From Diphasiastrum complanatum (Eukaryota > Streptophyta > Lycopodiopsida > Lycopodiales > Lycopodiaceae), in contig CM055102.1 of assembly GCA_029204225.1 (NCBI GenBank), positions 9,187,456 through 9,251,455 of the forward strand: a stretch of 64,000 nucleotides of DNA. Direction: 5' to 3'. The notes under the pieces were generated by a model. It was not told the origin of the DNA and ran no database searches. It saw only the letters and a list, made by a program, of their open reading frames with translations. Positions 56,544 to 64,000 of the stretch are shown one piece after another. How positions within the stretch are numbered: position 1 is the first letter of the stretch; each line of letters starts with the position of its first letter. Both the position numbers and the translations under genes were made by a program.

Positions 56544-56733
56544 CAGTTTAGGAAAGTTATGAGAAATCTGAAAAATCTATCTCCATCTCTAGTGTATGTC
56601 AGATAGAGAATCCATATTAGAACGATATTGTAAGCTTAGAGAGGAATTTTTACGAAGACAAAGTGAAAGTACTAGTTGAAGAAATCTAGACGAAATCACT
56701 GTCCAGTTACTTGAACTCCTAATTAGCTTTGGT

Positions 56734-56888
56734 ATGGAGGGTCCTGCTACACGTTTCACTTCCATCTCTAAAATTAAATACGATTATTTTAAAGGGACTT
56801 CTTCCAATGATGCAGATAGCTATGTCTCACAATTCGAGTCAATCGCTAATGCGAATAATGAGGGAACTGACGTAGACAAACTACGAAT
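56734..56888 (+). pseudogene. Ty3 gag, 5' part, split by Copia insertion
   Basis: From ATG at 56734 the frame reads MEGPATRFTSISKIKYDYFK, then DADSYVSQFESIANANNEGT and DVDKLRMF, the first half of a Ty3 gag capsid region. The sense reading stops exactly where the Copia LTR sequence starts (56889); the frame runs on into the LTR to 56946. It follows the primer-binding site by about 190 bp. The matching second half begins at 63253. Confidence 0.8.
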
Positions 56889-57468
56889 GTTTCACACGTG
56901 TGAACCAGGCCACAATATTTTTATTTACTGTATTTTTTCAGTATGATGAAGTGTCAAACTTCATACCCTTCAAAATGAGACCATTTTGATGTATTTTGGT
57001 CATATAAGCCATTTTTAGCTATTTTTCCTATATAGGGAATATCTAGGGTCAAGTACCTTCTAGAGAGAGGAGAGAGAGTCATCTTCCTCATCCATAAATA
57101 GTAGGGAAGTCGTGGAGAACAGGTTGGAGAAACCTTTTGTATGCTTCATTGAGATCAATAGATCATTGTCATTGTTTCTTCCTCCATTGAGAGCATTGTT
57201 GTATGTATTGTCTTCAAGCTATTGTGTATGATCTTAGGTGCTTTCCAAAAGTGGTAGGCTGATGTATTATGGACTGTATAATGCTATTTTGGGCCGCACT
57301 TGATGTTTATGGAAGTTTCCATTTGTGATAAATGCTTTTTGATCAAGTTCTTTGCATTCTAGGTAGCATAGAATGTGTTGCCAATTCCTAGCTTATGTAG
57401 TTTGGAGTGCAAGCATTCAAGCCAATGATCTTGGAGTTTAGATCCACTTAGGATCTGTATTTTTCACA
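56889..57468 (+). repeat. 5' LTR of Copia element, lacking its first 75 bp
   Basis: Starts inside the LTR at GTTTCACACGTGTG and ends TTCACA at 57468. It matches 62672-63251 base for base except at 56917. The TATA-like CTATATAGG (about 57028-57036) and the 3' part are intact, so it may still promote transcription. Confidence 0.93.
57028..57036 (+). promoter_or_regulatory. TATA-like element in Copia 5' LTR
   Basis: CTATATAGG, about 215 bp from the complete LTR start. The same site is present in the 3' LTR at about 62811-62819. Confidence 0.5.
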
Positions 57469-57480
57469 TGGTATCAGAGC
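57469..57480 (+). other. Copia primer-binding site (tRNA-iMet)
   Basis: TGGTATCAGAGC directly abuts the 5' LTR, the canonical arrangement for plant Copia elements. Confidence 0.95.
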
Positions 57481-58647
57481 TGGTTGGCTTCTATTTACAG
57501 TAAGTATTCCATTTTTGGTGATATTTGGATGTTTGATCAAGTTCTAGCATGATTTTGCATTGCTTTGTTGATCAAATCTTACTAACCTTTGTTTTGTGAG
57601 TTGAACTTGTGGATCAAAAGCATATTTCAGGTCTATTGAAGATCAGAGGCTGAAAAGAAACTATTTTGGATCAGATCATAACACCTAATCATTTGTGATT
57701 GTGAGGCTTGTGCATATTCAATACTAACAATGTTCTTTTCAATCCTATTGTTGACAATCTCCATTCTTGGATGAACACTCTCCTTAAGTGGATGAAACTT
57801 CTCCTTAAGTGGATGACAAATGCTCTTTTGAGTTAGTTGTAATTCTTCTAAAGGCTGAGCAAAGCTCCCATTTGGATGAAAGATCCCCTTTTTTTGGTGA
57901 ACATATTGTAAGCTCCATTGTGAAGAGCATATTGTAAAGATTGTCATCAATTTTGGCATAAATTTTGGTGTACTTTGTTGAGCATGTAAGTAACTCTCCT
58001 TATGTAATTTGATTGGAGCATTTGCTGGAAGGTGTTAACCATTATGCAAGTGTGTTTTCAGGTTCTTAACAGGTTGAGGAACATTCTCATGTGAAGTGAT
58101 CTTAGATCTACATCTAAACACCAAGATTTGACAAGATAGTGAAGCTAGTCTTGTGATTCACTAAGTGTGCTCATTCATTCACCTCTAAATCTTGTATTTA
58201 TCACTTGCTGGAGTTTATAAACTTTTAGAAGTGTGGTTTACATGTGGTTTTACAGGTTGAATCAATATCTTAGTGTGTTGATCATATGTTGATCAAGTTT
58301 GTTCATTACTAGGTAATCTTGGCATCCTAGTTTTGGGTATTTTCTAAGAATGCAAGTAACTCTTCACACCATAACTTGATTTGGTCACTTGCTGGAAAGC
58401 TTGAGAGCTTAAGCAAGAGTGTGTTCAGGTTGGTTTGATTTTGTAATCCATTCTTAGTGTGTGCAAAGTGTTGCATGTGTTTCAATCTTCCTTTCTATGC
58501 TTGGAAACCATCTAGGTTCAAGATAGAAGTGTTTTAGAGTCCTAAATCTTCATAGATCTCTTTATCTATCATTTGTTGAGAGAAAAGTGAGTGCTGAGTG
58601 CTAAGTGCTTTAGGACAGAACCTAAAAGTTGAAGAAACATTAGAATC
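57481..58647 (+). other. Copia untranslated leader with degenerate repeats
   Basis: 1167 bp between primer-binding site and start codon, without a long frame. The phrase CACTTGCTGGA or TTTGCTGGAA followed by GTGTG...TTCAGGTT or ACAGGTTGA recurs near 58020, 58203 and 58387, at spacings of about 183 bp, which suggests old tandem duplication. Confidence 0.6.
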
Positions 58648-61600
58648 ATGGCTTCCAATGGTGGGATCATGCTAGAGTCTAGTGAAAGGTTGAGTTCATC
58701 AAACTACTCTACTTGGAAAGTGAGGATGGAGTCCTTACTTGAGTTGAATGAACTCATGGACATAGTTGCAGAAATTGAAGAGAGACCTCTCACACTTCAA
58801 GAGCAACAAAGGTTTGATAAGAAGGCCAAAAGGGCTCTTCATATCATTAAAATGAATGTTACAAATGAACTTCTCAAGGAAGTTGGAAAGTGTCAAAGTG
58901 CAAGTGAGGCATGGAATGCCTTAAAGAAGCTCTTTGAATCAAAGTCCACATCTAGGGTATTGACCCTAAGGAGACAAATATTTTCTAGTAGGCAAAGAGA
59001 GGGTGAAAGTGCTCATGCATTTATCTTGAGAGTTAAGTCCCTAAGTGATGATTTAGCATGCATTGATGAGAACATAAAAGATGGTGAAATAGTCCAAGTT
59101 ATGTTGAATGGTTTGCTAAATGAACATGCTAACCTTGTGCAAAGTTTTGCCATTCAAAGAGTCTTGCCAAGTGTGGTTGACTTGCAAGAAATCTTATTGG
59201 CTGAAGAACATAGGTTGCAATCAAAGCTTGATGGTGCATCCTTGCAAGGTGGAGGTGAAGAGGCTTTCTTCACAAAAGGCAAATTCAAGGGCAAAGGTAA
59301 AGGCAAAGGGAAATGGTCCAAAGGTGGTAACTTTGATCATGATGATCACTCTTCCTCTTCCTCTTCTACTAAAAACAATAAGTCAAAGTTCAAGTGCTTT
59401 TATTGTGGGATAAAAGGTCATTTTGCAAATGAATGTTATAAGAAGAAAAGAGAGCAAGGAGAGAGGCAAGGAAATCTTACAATAGATGAGGAAGAACATA
59501 ACACATGTGAATCACTTGTTATGACTTCAAGTTTGTTAGCCAACATAGATGATAATGATCCTTGGTGGATTGATAGTGGAGCCTCATCTCACATGACAAG
59601 ACATAAGGAATACTTTACATTCTTATTGTCTTATGAGGGAGAAGGTAACATCATCTACACTGCAAATGATGGTCAATGTGACATCAAAGGCATAGGCACT
59701 ATTCCTATTTCCCTTTCAACAAATAGGAAAGCAAATCTTGAAAATGTTTTGTACATTCCTTCAATCACTAAGAATTTGCTTAGTGTAAGTCAAATGATTG
59801 ACAAAGGACTTGATGTGGAGTTCATTGGAGATGCATGTTTGATAAGTAAATGTGGATCCTTGATTGCTCAAGGTAGGAGGCATGGTAAACTTTTCAAGCT
59901 TGATGCATGTGTGATCTCTAATCATGAAGGATGTATGGCTAGGGAGCAATTGACAAACCAAGAAGTTTGGCACAAGAGGTTGGGCCATCCCAACTTCAAA
60001 TCTTTGGAGGTAATGGCAAAGAAAGAGCTTGTTCTTGGTCTCCCTAAAAGTCTTGTTGCAAACAATAGTGTTTGTGAACATTGTGCTTTGTCCAAATCTC
60101 ATAGACTTGCTTATTCTAGATCTACTTCTAGATCTAAAGAAGCTTTTCAACTTGTGCATTCTGATATTCATTCTTCTAGTACAACTAGCAATGGTGGGGC
60201 AAAGATGTATGCAACTTTCATTGATGACTTTAGTAGGTATACTTGGATCTATCTTCTTAAAAGTAAGGATGAAGTGTTTGCTGCATTTGTCAAGTTCAAG
60301 AATGAAATGGAAAACCAATTCAATACAAAGATCAAATGCTTAAGATCTGATAATGGAGGGGAATACACCTCAAATAGGTTCAAAGACTTTTGTATAGCAC
60401 ATGGGATTAAGAGGGAGATGTCTAGTCCTAGGACTCCACAACAGAATGGAGTGGCCGAGAGGAAGAATAGAACCCTTTGTGAATGTGCCAAGGCACTGAG
60501 ACTACATGCTAATCTTGCTAAGTCTTTTTGGGGGGAAGCTTTAGCATGTGCTAACTATCTATGTAATAGATGGACAAGTGCTTCCTTGGATGGTAAAACT
60601 CCTCATGAGGTTCTTTATGGTAGAAGGCCGAGTGTCAAGCATTGTAGGATCTTTGGATGTACATGTTTTGTCAATATCACACTTGATGATAGAACTAAAG
60701 AAGATCCTTCATCAAAGAAGAGTGTGTTTGTTGGCTATAGTGAAGTAAGCAAGGCTTACAAAGTGTACATTCCTTCTACAAAGAAAGTTGTCATAAGTAG
60801 GGATGTCATCTTTCATGAAGAGAATGTTTCCAATGTTGTTGATGTTGATGTTGATGTGCCTACTAATCATCATGATGTGCAAGATGTCTTGGATGAAGAT
60901 GGAGATGCCACTCCAAAGCAAACTTCAAGGAAGACTCAAAGGCAAAGGGCTAAGCCATCAAGGCTAACCTATGATGAAAAAGGAAAGCAAGTGGTGGACA
61001 ACTCTAACTTTGCTTTTCTTATCTCTTTTGATGAACCAACTTGTGTAGGTGAAGCAATTCAAAAGAAGGAATGGATCCAAGCCATGGATCATGAGCATCA
61101 AGCACTCATCAAAAGCAACACATGGAGGTTGGTAAAGCTTCCAAAGGACAAGAACGCAATTGGTTGTAAGTGGATCTTCAAGATCAAGACAAATCAAGAT
61201 GGATCAATCAACAAGTACAAGGCAAGGTTGGTGGCAAAGGGGTATGCTCAAGAATATGGTATTGACTATGATGAGACCTTTGCACCCGTGGCAAAGATGG
61301 TAACTATTCGAATCCTAATCTCTCTTGCAACTCTTTATGATTGGGACATGTGGCAAATGGATGTTACTAATGCCTTCTTGAATGGTGATCTTGAAGAAGA
61401 TATTTACATGGAGCAACCCGAGGGCTATGTTTCACATGATGAGCCTAATCATGTGTGCTATCTCCAAAAGAGTTTGTATGGGCTAAAGCAAGCACCAAGG
61501 AGTTGGTATGCTAAGCTCAATTCCTTCTTACTTTCTCAAAACTTTGTTATGAGTGAGTATGATCATTCTCTCTACTTTAGATTGAATGAAAATGATATCA

Positions 61601-62601
61601 CTTTACTTTTGATCTATGTTGATGACATTATCTTAAGTGGTGGTAACAATCTAGATATAGATGAAATCAAGATGGCACTCAAAAGAGAGTTTGAAATTCA
61701 AGATCTTGGTAAACTTCATTATATCTTAGGAATAGAGATTATTAGAACTTCTAAATCTACATTCATATGTCAAGAAAAGTATGTTAACTCTATTCTAAAA
61801 AGGTTTCATATGGAAGATTGTAAAGTTGTTTCTACTCCTATGGAATCAAATGTAAAGCTAACTACAAGAAGTAATGAAAGATCCTTCAAGGACATTACTC
61901 TCTATAGAAAGCTAATAGGATCTCTTATATGGTTAACCATCACAAGACCTGATCTAAGCTTTGTGGTTGGTAAACTAAGTCAATTTATGCAAGATCCTAG
62001 TGAGGCTCATTGGAAGCTAGGAAAGAGAGTACTTAGATACATCTCGGGATCTAGAGATTTTGGCATCTTGTATGGAGGTACTACACCTAACCTTTGTGGA
62101 TTTTCAGATTCAGATTTTGCAGGTGATCAAATGGATAGGAAGTCAACAAGTGCCTTTGCAATCTATCTTGGAGATGGAGTGGTCTCATGGCTATCAAAGA
62201 AGCAACCAACTATCTCTCTATCTTCCACCGAAGCCGAGTACAAGGCATTAACAACATGCACCAAGGAGATTCTTTGGATCAAGAGGATGTTATTGGATCT
62301 TCACTTGCTGGAACCAGAGAAGACTCCAATCATACTTTGTGATAACCTTTCAGCCCAAAGCTTGGCAAGCAATCCTGTTTTTCATGCAAGGAGCAAGCAC
62401 ATTGAGATTGCTCACCATTTTGTGAGAGATCAAGTCATTGCCAAAGAGGTGGAGCTTCAACATGTCTCTTCAAAGGAGTGTGTGACTGATATCTTCACCA
62501 AACCATTGGGAAAGGACCTATATTTAATGCATAGATCTAATCTTGGAATGTGCTCAAAGACTATGTTGAAACTAGCATCCAATGTTGAAGAGGGAGTGTG
62601 A
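58648..62601 (+). CDS. Copia gag-pol polyprotein (1317 aa)
   Basis: A single uninterrupted frame in the Copia order gag, protease, integrase, RT, RNase H. Gag: residues about 1-240 with a Lys/Gly-rich stretch, then a zinc knuckle at 250-263 (CFYCGIKGHFANEC). Protease: WWIDSGASSHMT with catalytic Asp309. Integrase: HKRLGHP...CEHC zinc region, then D506, D568 (RSDNGGEY) and E604 (NGVAERKNRTL), spaced 35 between the last two as in the DD35E family. RT: DETFAPVAKM, MDVTNAFLNG, YGLKQAPRSWY and YVDD at 990-993. RNase H: DSDFAGD (Asp1154) and STEAEYKAL (Glu1195). All named catalytic residues are present, and I see no internal stop or frameshift. The start is the first ATG after the leader. The stop codon TGA (62599-62601) overlaps the first bases of the 3' LTR. 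It would supply all proteins for copying this element through RNA. Confidence 0.97.
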   Translation: MASNGGIMLESSERLSSSNYSTWKVRMESLLELNELMDIVAEIEERPLTLQEQQRFDKKAKRALHIIKMNVTNELLKEVGKCQSASEAWNALKKLFESKSTSRVLTLRRQIFSSRQREGESAHAFILRVKSLSDDLACIDENIKDGEIVQVMLNGLLNEHANLVQSFAIQRVLPSVVDLQEILLAEEHRLQSKLDGASLQGGGEEAFFTKGKFKGKGKGKGKWSKGGNFDHDDHSSSSSSTKNNKSKFKCFYCGIKGHFANECYKKKREQGERQGNLTIDEEEHNTCESLVMTSSLLANIDDNDPWWIDSGASSHMTRHKEYFTFLLSYEGEGNIIYTANDGQCDIKGIGTIPISLSTNRKANLENVLYIPSITKNLLSVSQMIDKGLDVEFIGDACLISKCGSLIAQGRRHGKLFKLDACVISNHEGCMAREQLTNQEVWHKRLGHPNFKSLEVMAKKELVLGLPKSLVANNSVCEHCALSKSHRLAYSRSTSRSKEAFQLVHSDIHSSSTTSNGGAKMYATFIDDFSRYTWIYLLKSKDEVFAAFVKFKNEMENQFNTKIKCLRSDNGGEYTSNRFKDFCIAHGIKREMSSPRTPQQNGVAERKNRTLCECAKALRLHANLAKSFWGEALACANYLCNRWTSASLDGKTPHEVLYGRRPSVKHCRIFGCTCFVNITLDDRTKEDPSSKKSVFVGYSEVSKAYKVYIPSTKKVVISRDVIFHEENVSNVVDVDVDVPTNHHDVQDVLDEDGDATPKQTSRKTQRQRAKPSRLTYDEKGKQVVDNSNFAFLISFDEPTCVGEAIQKKEWIQAMDHEHQALIKSNTWRLVKLPKDKNAIGCKWIFKIKTNQDGSINKYKARLVAKGYAQEYGIDYDETFAPVAKMVTIRILISLATLYDWDMWQMDVTNAFLNGDLEEDIYMEQPEGYVSHDEPNHVCYLQKSLYGLKQAPRSWYAKLNSFLLSQNFVMSEYDHSLYFRLNENDITLLLIYVDDIILSGGNNLDIDEIKMALKREFEIQDLGKLHYILGIEIIRTSKSTFICQEKYVNSILKRFHMEDCKVVSTPMESNVKLTTRSNERSFKDITLYRKLIGSLIWLTITRPDLSFVVGKLSQFMQDPSEAHWKLGKRVLRYISGSRDFGILYGGTTPNLCGFSDSDFAGDQMDRKSTSAFAIYLGDGVVSWLSKKQPTISLSSTEAEYKALTTCTKEILWIKRMLLDLHLLEPEKTPIILCDNLSAQSLASNPVFHARSKHIEIAHHFVRDQVIAKEVELQHVSSKECVTDIFTKPLGKDLYLMHRSNLGMCSKTMLKLASNVEEGV
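62588..62596 (+). other. Copia polypurine tract
   Basis: AAGAGGGAG immediately before the 3' LTR start. It lies within the last codons of the polyprotein. Confidence 0.85.
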
Positions 62602-63251
62602 AAATTGTCAACATTTCCTAGCTAGTTTGAGGCCTAAATTGGCTAAAATTGTAAATAGTTTTGGTTCTGGAGTTTCACACGTGTGAACCAGGCCACAATG
62701 TTTTTATTTACTGTATTTTTTCAGTATGATGAAGTGTCAAACTTCATACCCTTCAAAATGAGACCATTTTGATGTATTTTGGTCATATAAGCCATTTTTA
62801 GCTATTTTTCCTATATAGGGAATATCTAGGGTCAAGTACCTTCTAGAGAGAGGAGAGAGAGTCATCTTCCTCATCCATAAATAGTAGGGAAGTCGTGGAG
62901 AACAGGTTGGAGAAACCTTTTGTATGCTTCATTGAGATCAATAGATCATTGTCATTGTTTCTTCCTCCATTGAGAGCATTGTTGTATGTATTGTCTTCAA
63001 GCTATTGTGTATGATCTTAGGTGCTTTCCAAAAGTGGTAGGCTGATGTATTATGGACTGTATAATGCTATTTTGGGCCGCACTTGATGTTTATGGAAGTT
63101 TCCATTTGTGATAAATGCTTTTTGATCAAGTTCTTTGCATTCTAGGTAGCATAGAATGTGTTGCCAATTCCTAGCTTATGTAGTTTGGAGTGCAAGCATT
63201 CAAGCCAATGATCTTGGAGTTTAGATCCACTTAGGATCTGTATTTTTCACA
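62597..63251 (+). repeat. 3' LTR of Copia element (complete)
   Basis: 655 bp with inverted ends TGTGAA and TTCACA. It includes the first 75 bp that the 5' copy lacks. Confidence 0.95.
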
Positions 63252-63252
63252 T

Positions 63253-63726
63253 GTAGGAACCTGGTACTTGTTGAAGGATGCGTTTCCGAACCAGTTCAGA
63301 GATATTGGTTACAAATCTAGAATTCTCGGTCGTCTGAACAATGTTCAAAAGAAGAGTAAAGAATCTCTTCGTAAATATACACGAAAAGTTAAAAATCTCA
63401 TAGGAAAACTAACCGGTGTATATCCCGTGGATATGCCGATCGAATGGTTTTTGGCTGGTTTACCACCAAAGATTGATCGGTATTGCAGACAAGGGGACAT
63501 GACCTCCTTAGCAGCAATAATAGCTAGTGCCAAAAATTTTGAGACCTCAAAACTAGCACGAAAGCGACGATCGACGAAGAAATCTCGAAAGTCGAAGACT
63601 GATTCTAGTGACAACAATGACGATTCAGATTCTGATTCAAGTACCAGTTCTTCAAGCTCGGAATATAAAAACAGCAATTCATCAGAATCAGAAGCTGACA
63701 AAGGAGAGAGAAAGAATAAACAATGA
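63253..63726 (+). pseudogene. Ty3 gag, 3' part, after Copia insertion
   Basis: The reading resumes right behind the Copia 3' LTR as VGTWYLLKDAFPNQFRDIGY and continues RKYTRKVKNLIGKL, EWFLAGLPPKIDRY and SLAAIIASAKNFETSKLA, then a Ser/Asp-rich low-complexity stretch, ending at a TGA (63724-63726). Compared with gag proteins in general, about 20 residues between DVDKLRMF (left part) and GTWYLLKDAF appear to be missing. The sequence after the stop contains a zinc-knuckle-like KCGTSGHTKEDC (about 63915-63950), so the original gag ran further. I take the TGA as decay of the older element. Confidence 0.75.
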
Positions 63727-64000
63727 GCTAAACAAAAGGACGACTCGAAAGTTTTCGAGGATAAGTCATCAACTTCTAAAGTTGAAAAGCTTTGGAATAG
63801 TAATATGGCTGACCTTAATAAAAAGTTTAATGAGTTGAAAGTGCAGATCTCTAAAGTTGCAGATAAAAGCCAAAAGCGTATTCTTCTAGTTCAGGAATGT
63901 GGTTTACGAAATGTGGAACTTCTGGACACACTAAGGAAGACTGCACTACTGTGAATGTCAAATACATTGAAGATCCTGCCCAGGAGGTACTTTTTATTTT
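63727..64000 (+). pseudogene. Decayed gag end with zinc-knuckle-like motif
   Basis: About 63915-63950 reads KCGTSGHTKEDC, the last three ligands of a CX2CX4HX4C knuckle with correct CX4HX4C spacing. The first Cys is not in the expected place (Trp-Phe-Thr precedes). The window ends inside this element, so protease and pol would follow beyond it. Confidence 0.5.

Larger units (their letters stand above)
56889..63251 (+). mobile_element. Young Ty1/Copia retrotransposon with uninterrupted polyprotein
   Basis: LTRs at 56889-57468 and 62597-63251, initiator-tRNA primer-binding site at 57469-57480, a 1.17-kb leader, a single 1317-codon gag-pol frame (58648-62601), and the purine tract AAGAGGGAG at 62588-62596 directly before the 3' LTR. 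The shared 580 bp of the LTRs differ at one position that I could find (A at 56917, G at 62700), so insertion was recent. The 3' LTR is complete (TGTGAA...TTCACA, 655 bp). The 5' LTR lacks its first 75 bp and no target duplication is visible. The element sits inside a Ty3 gag gene. Confidence 0.95.

Noticed and set aside
59120-62251. Frames inside the Copia polyprotein in other frames or on the minus strand
   Set aside because: Shadows of the continuous 1317-codon frame, which carries all motifs.

Overview
The window looks like nuclear DNA from a land plant with a large, repeat-rich genome. The evidence is plant-type LTR retrotransposons (primer-binding sites complementary to initiator tRNA-Met and tRNA-Asp), hAT transposons, LINEs, a SINE-like sequence, long (TC)n tracts, and the exons of one AP2-domain gene separated by introns of about 8 kb. 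I found no operons, CRISPR arrays, rRNA genes or convincing tRNA genes. The species cannot be named from this sequence; a gymnosperm or another large-genome plant would fit.

Layout. 0-8.6 kb: a small GC-rich fold-back insertion, a gutted Ty3 element, a 2.3-kb non-autonomous LTR element on the minus strand (4806-7070) and gag scraps. 8.6-15.7 kb: mostly unclassified decayed sequence plus a LINE fragment with a 56-codon tandem duplication. 15759-21794: a complete hAT transposon (8-bp target duplication, 13-bp terminal inverted repeats, multi-exon transposase on the minus strand). It sits inside a Ty3 gag and is itself interrupted by an 832-bp solo LTR. 22.8-28.8 kb: a short chromovirus-type derivative, a second hAT fragment, and a mosaic of Ty3 gag, LTR, primer-binding site and LINE tail.

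29204-45907 (plus strand): three exons of an AP2/ERF gene, apparently of the 'Soloist' type. Its two introns (8445 and 7885 bp) are filled with a SINE-like sequence, a third hAT element with a 626-bp tandem duplication at its end, LINE pieces, a broken Copia element and Ty3 fragments. The 5' exons were not found. This is the only host gene I can support.

45.9-64 kb: Ty3 integrase debris (minus strand), an LTR element whose unusual gag-like region is interrupted by a two-level tandem repeat (52364-53307), and a Ty3 element with a tRNA-Asp primer-binding site. The gag of that last element is split by a Copia retrotransposon with an uninterrupted 1317-residue polyprotein. Its two LTRs differ at one position over the 580 bp they share, so it is young. 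The 5' LTR has lost its first 75 bp, together with a piece of the target gene.

The main theme is nested insertion: solo LTR in hAT in Ty3 gag; LINE in hAT in an AP2 intron; Copia in Ty3 gag. The most unusual shared signal is that three hAT or hAT-like elements carry the same end architecture (a short self-complementary GC-containing motif repeated beside A/T tracts), each with its own version of the motif.
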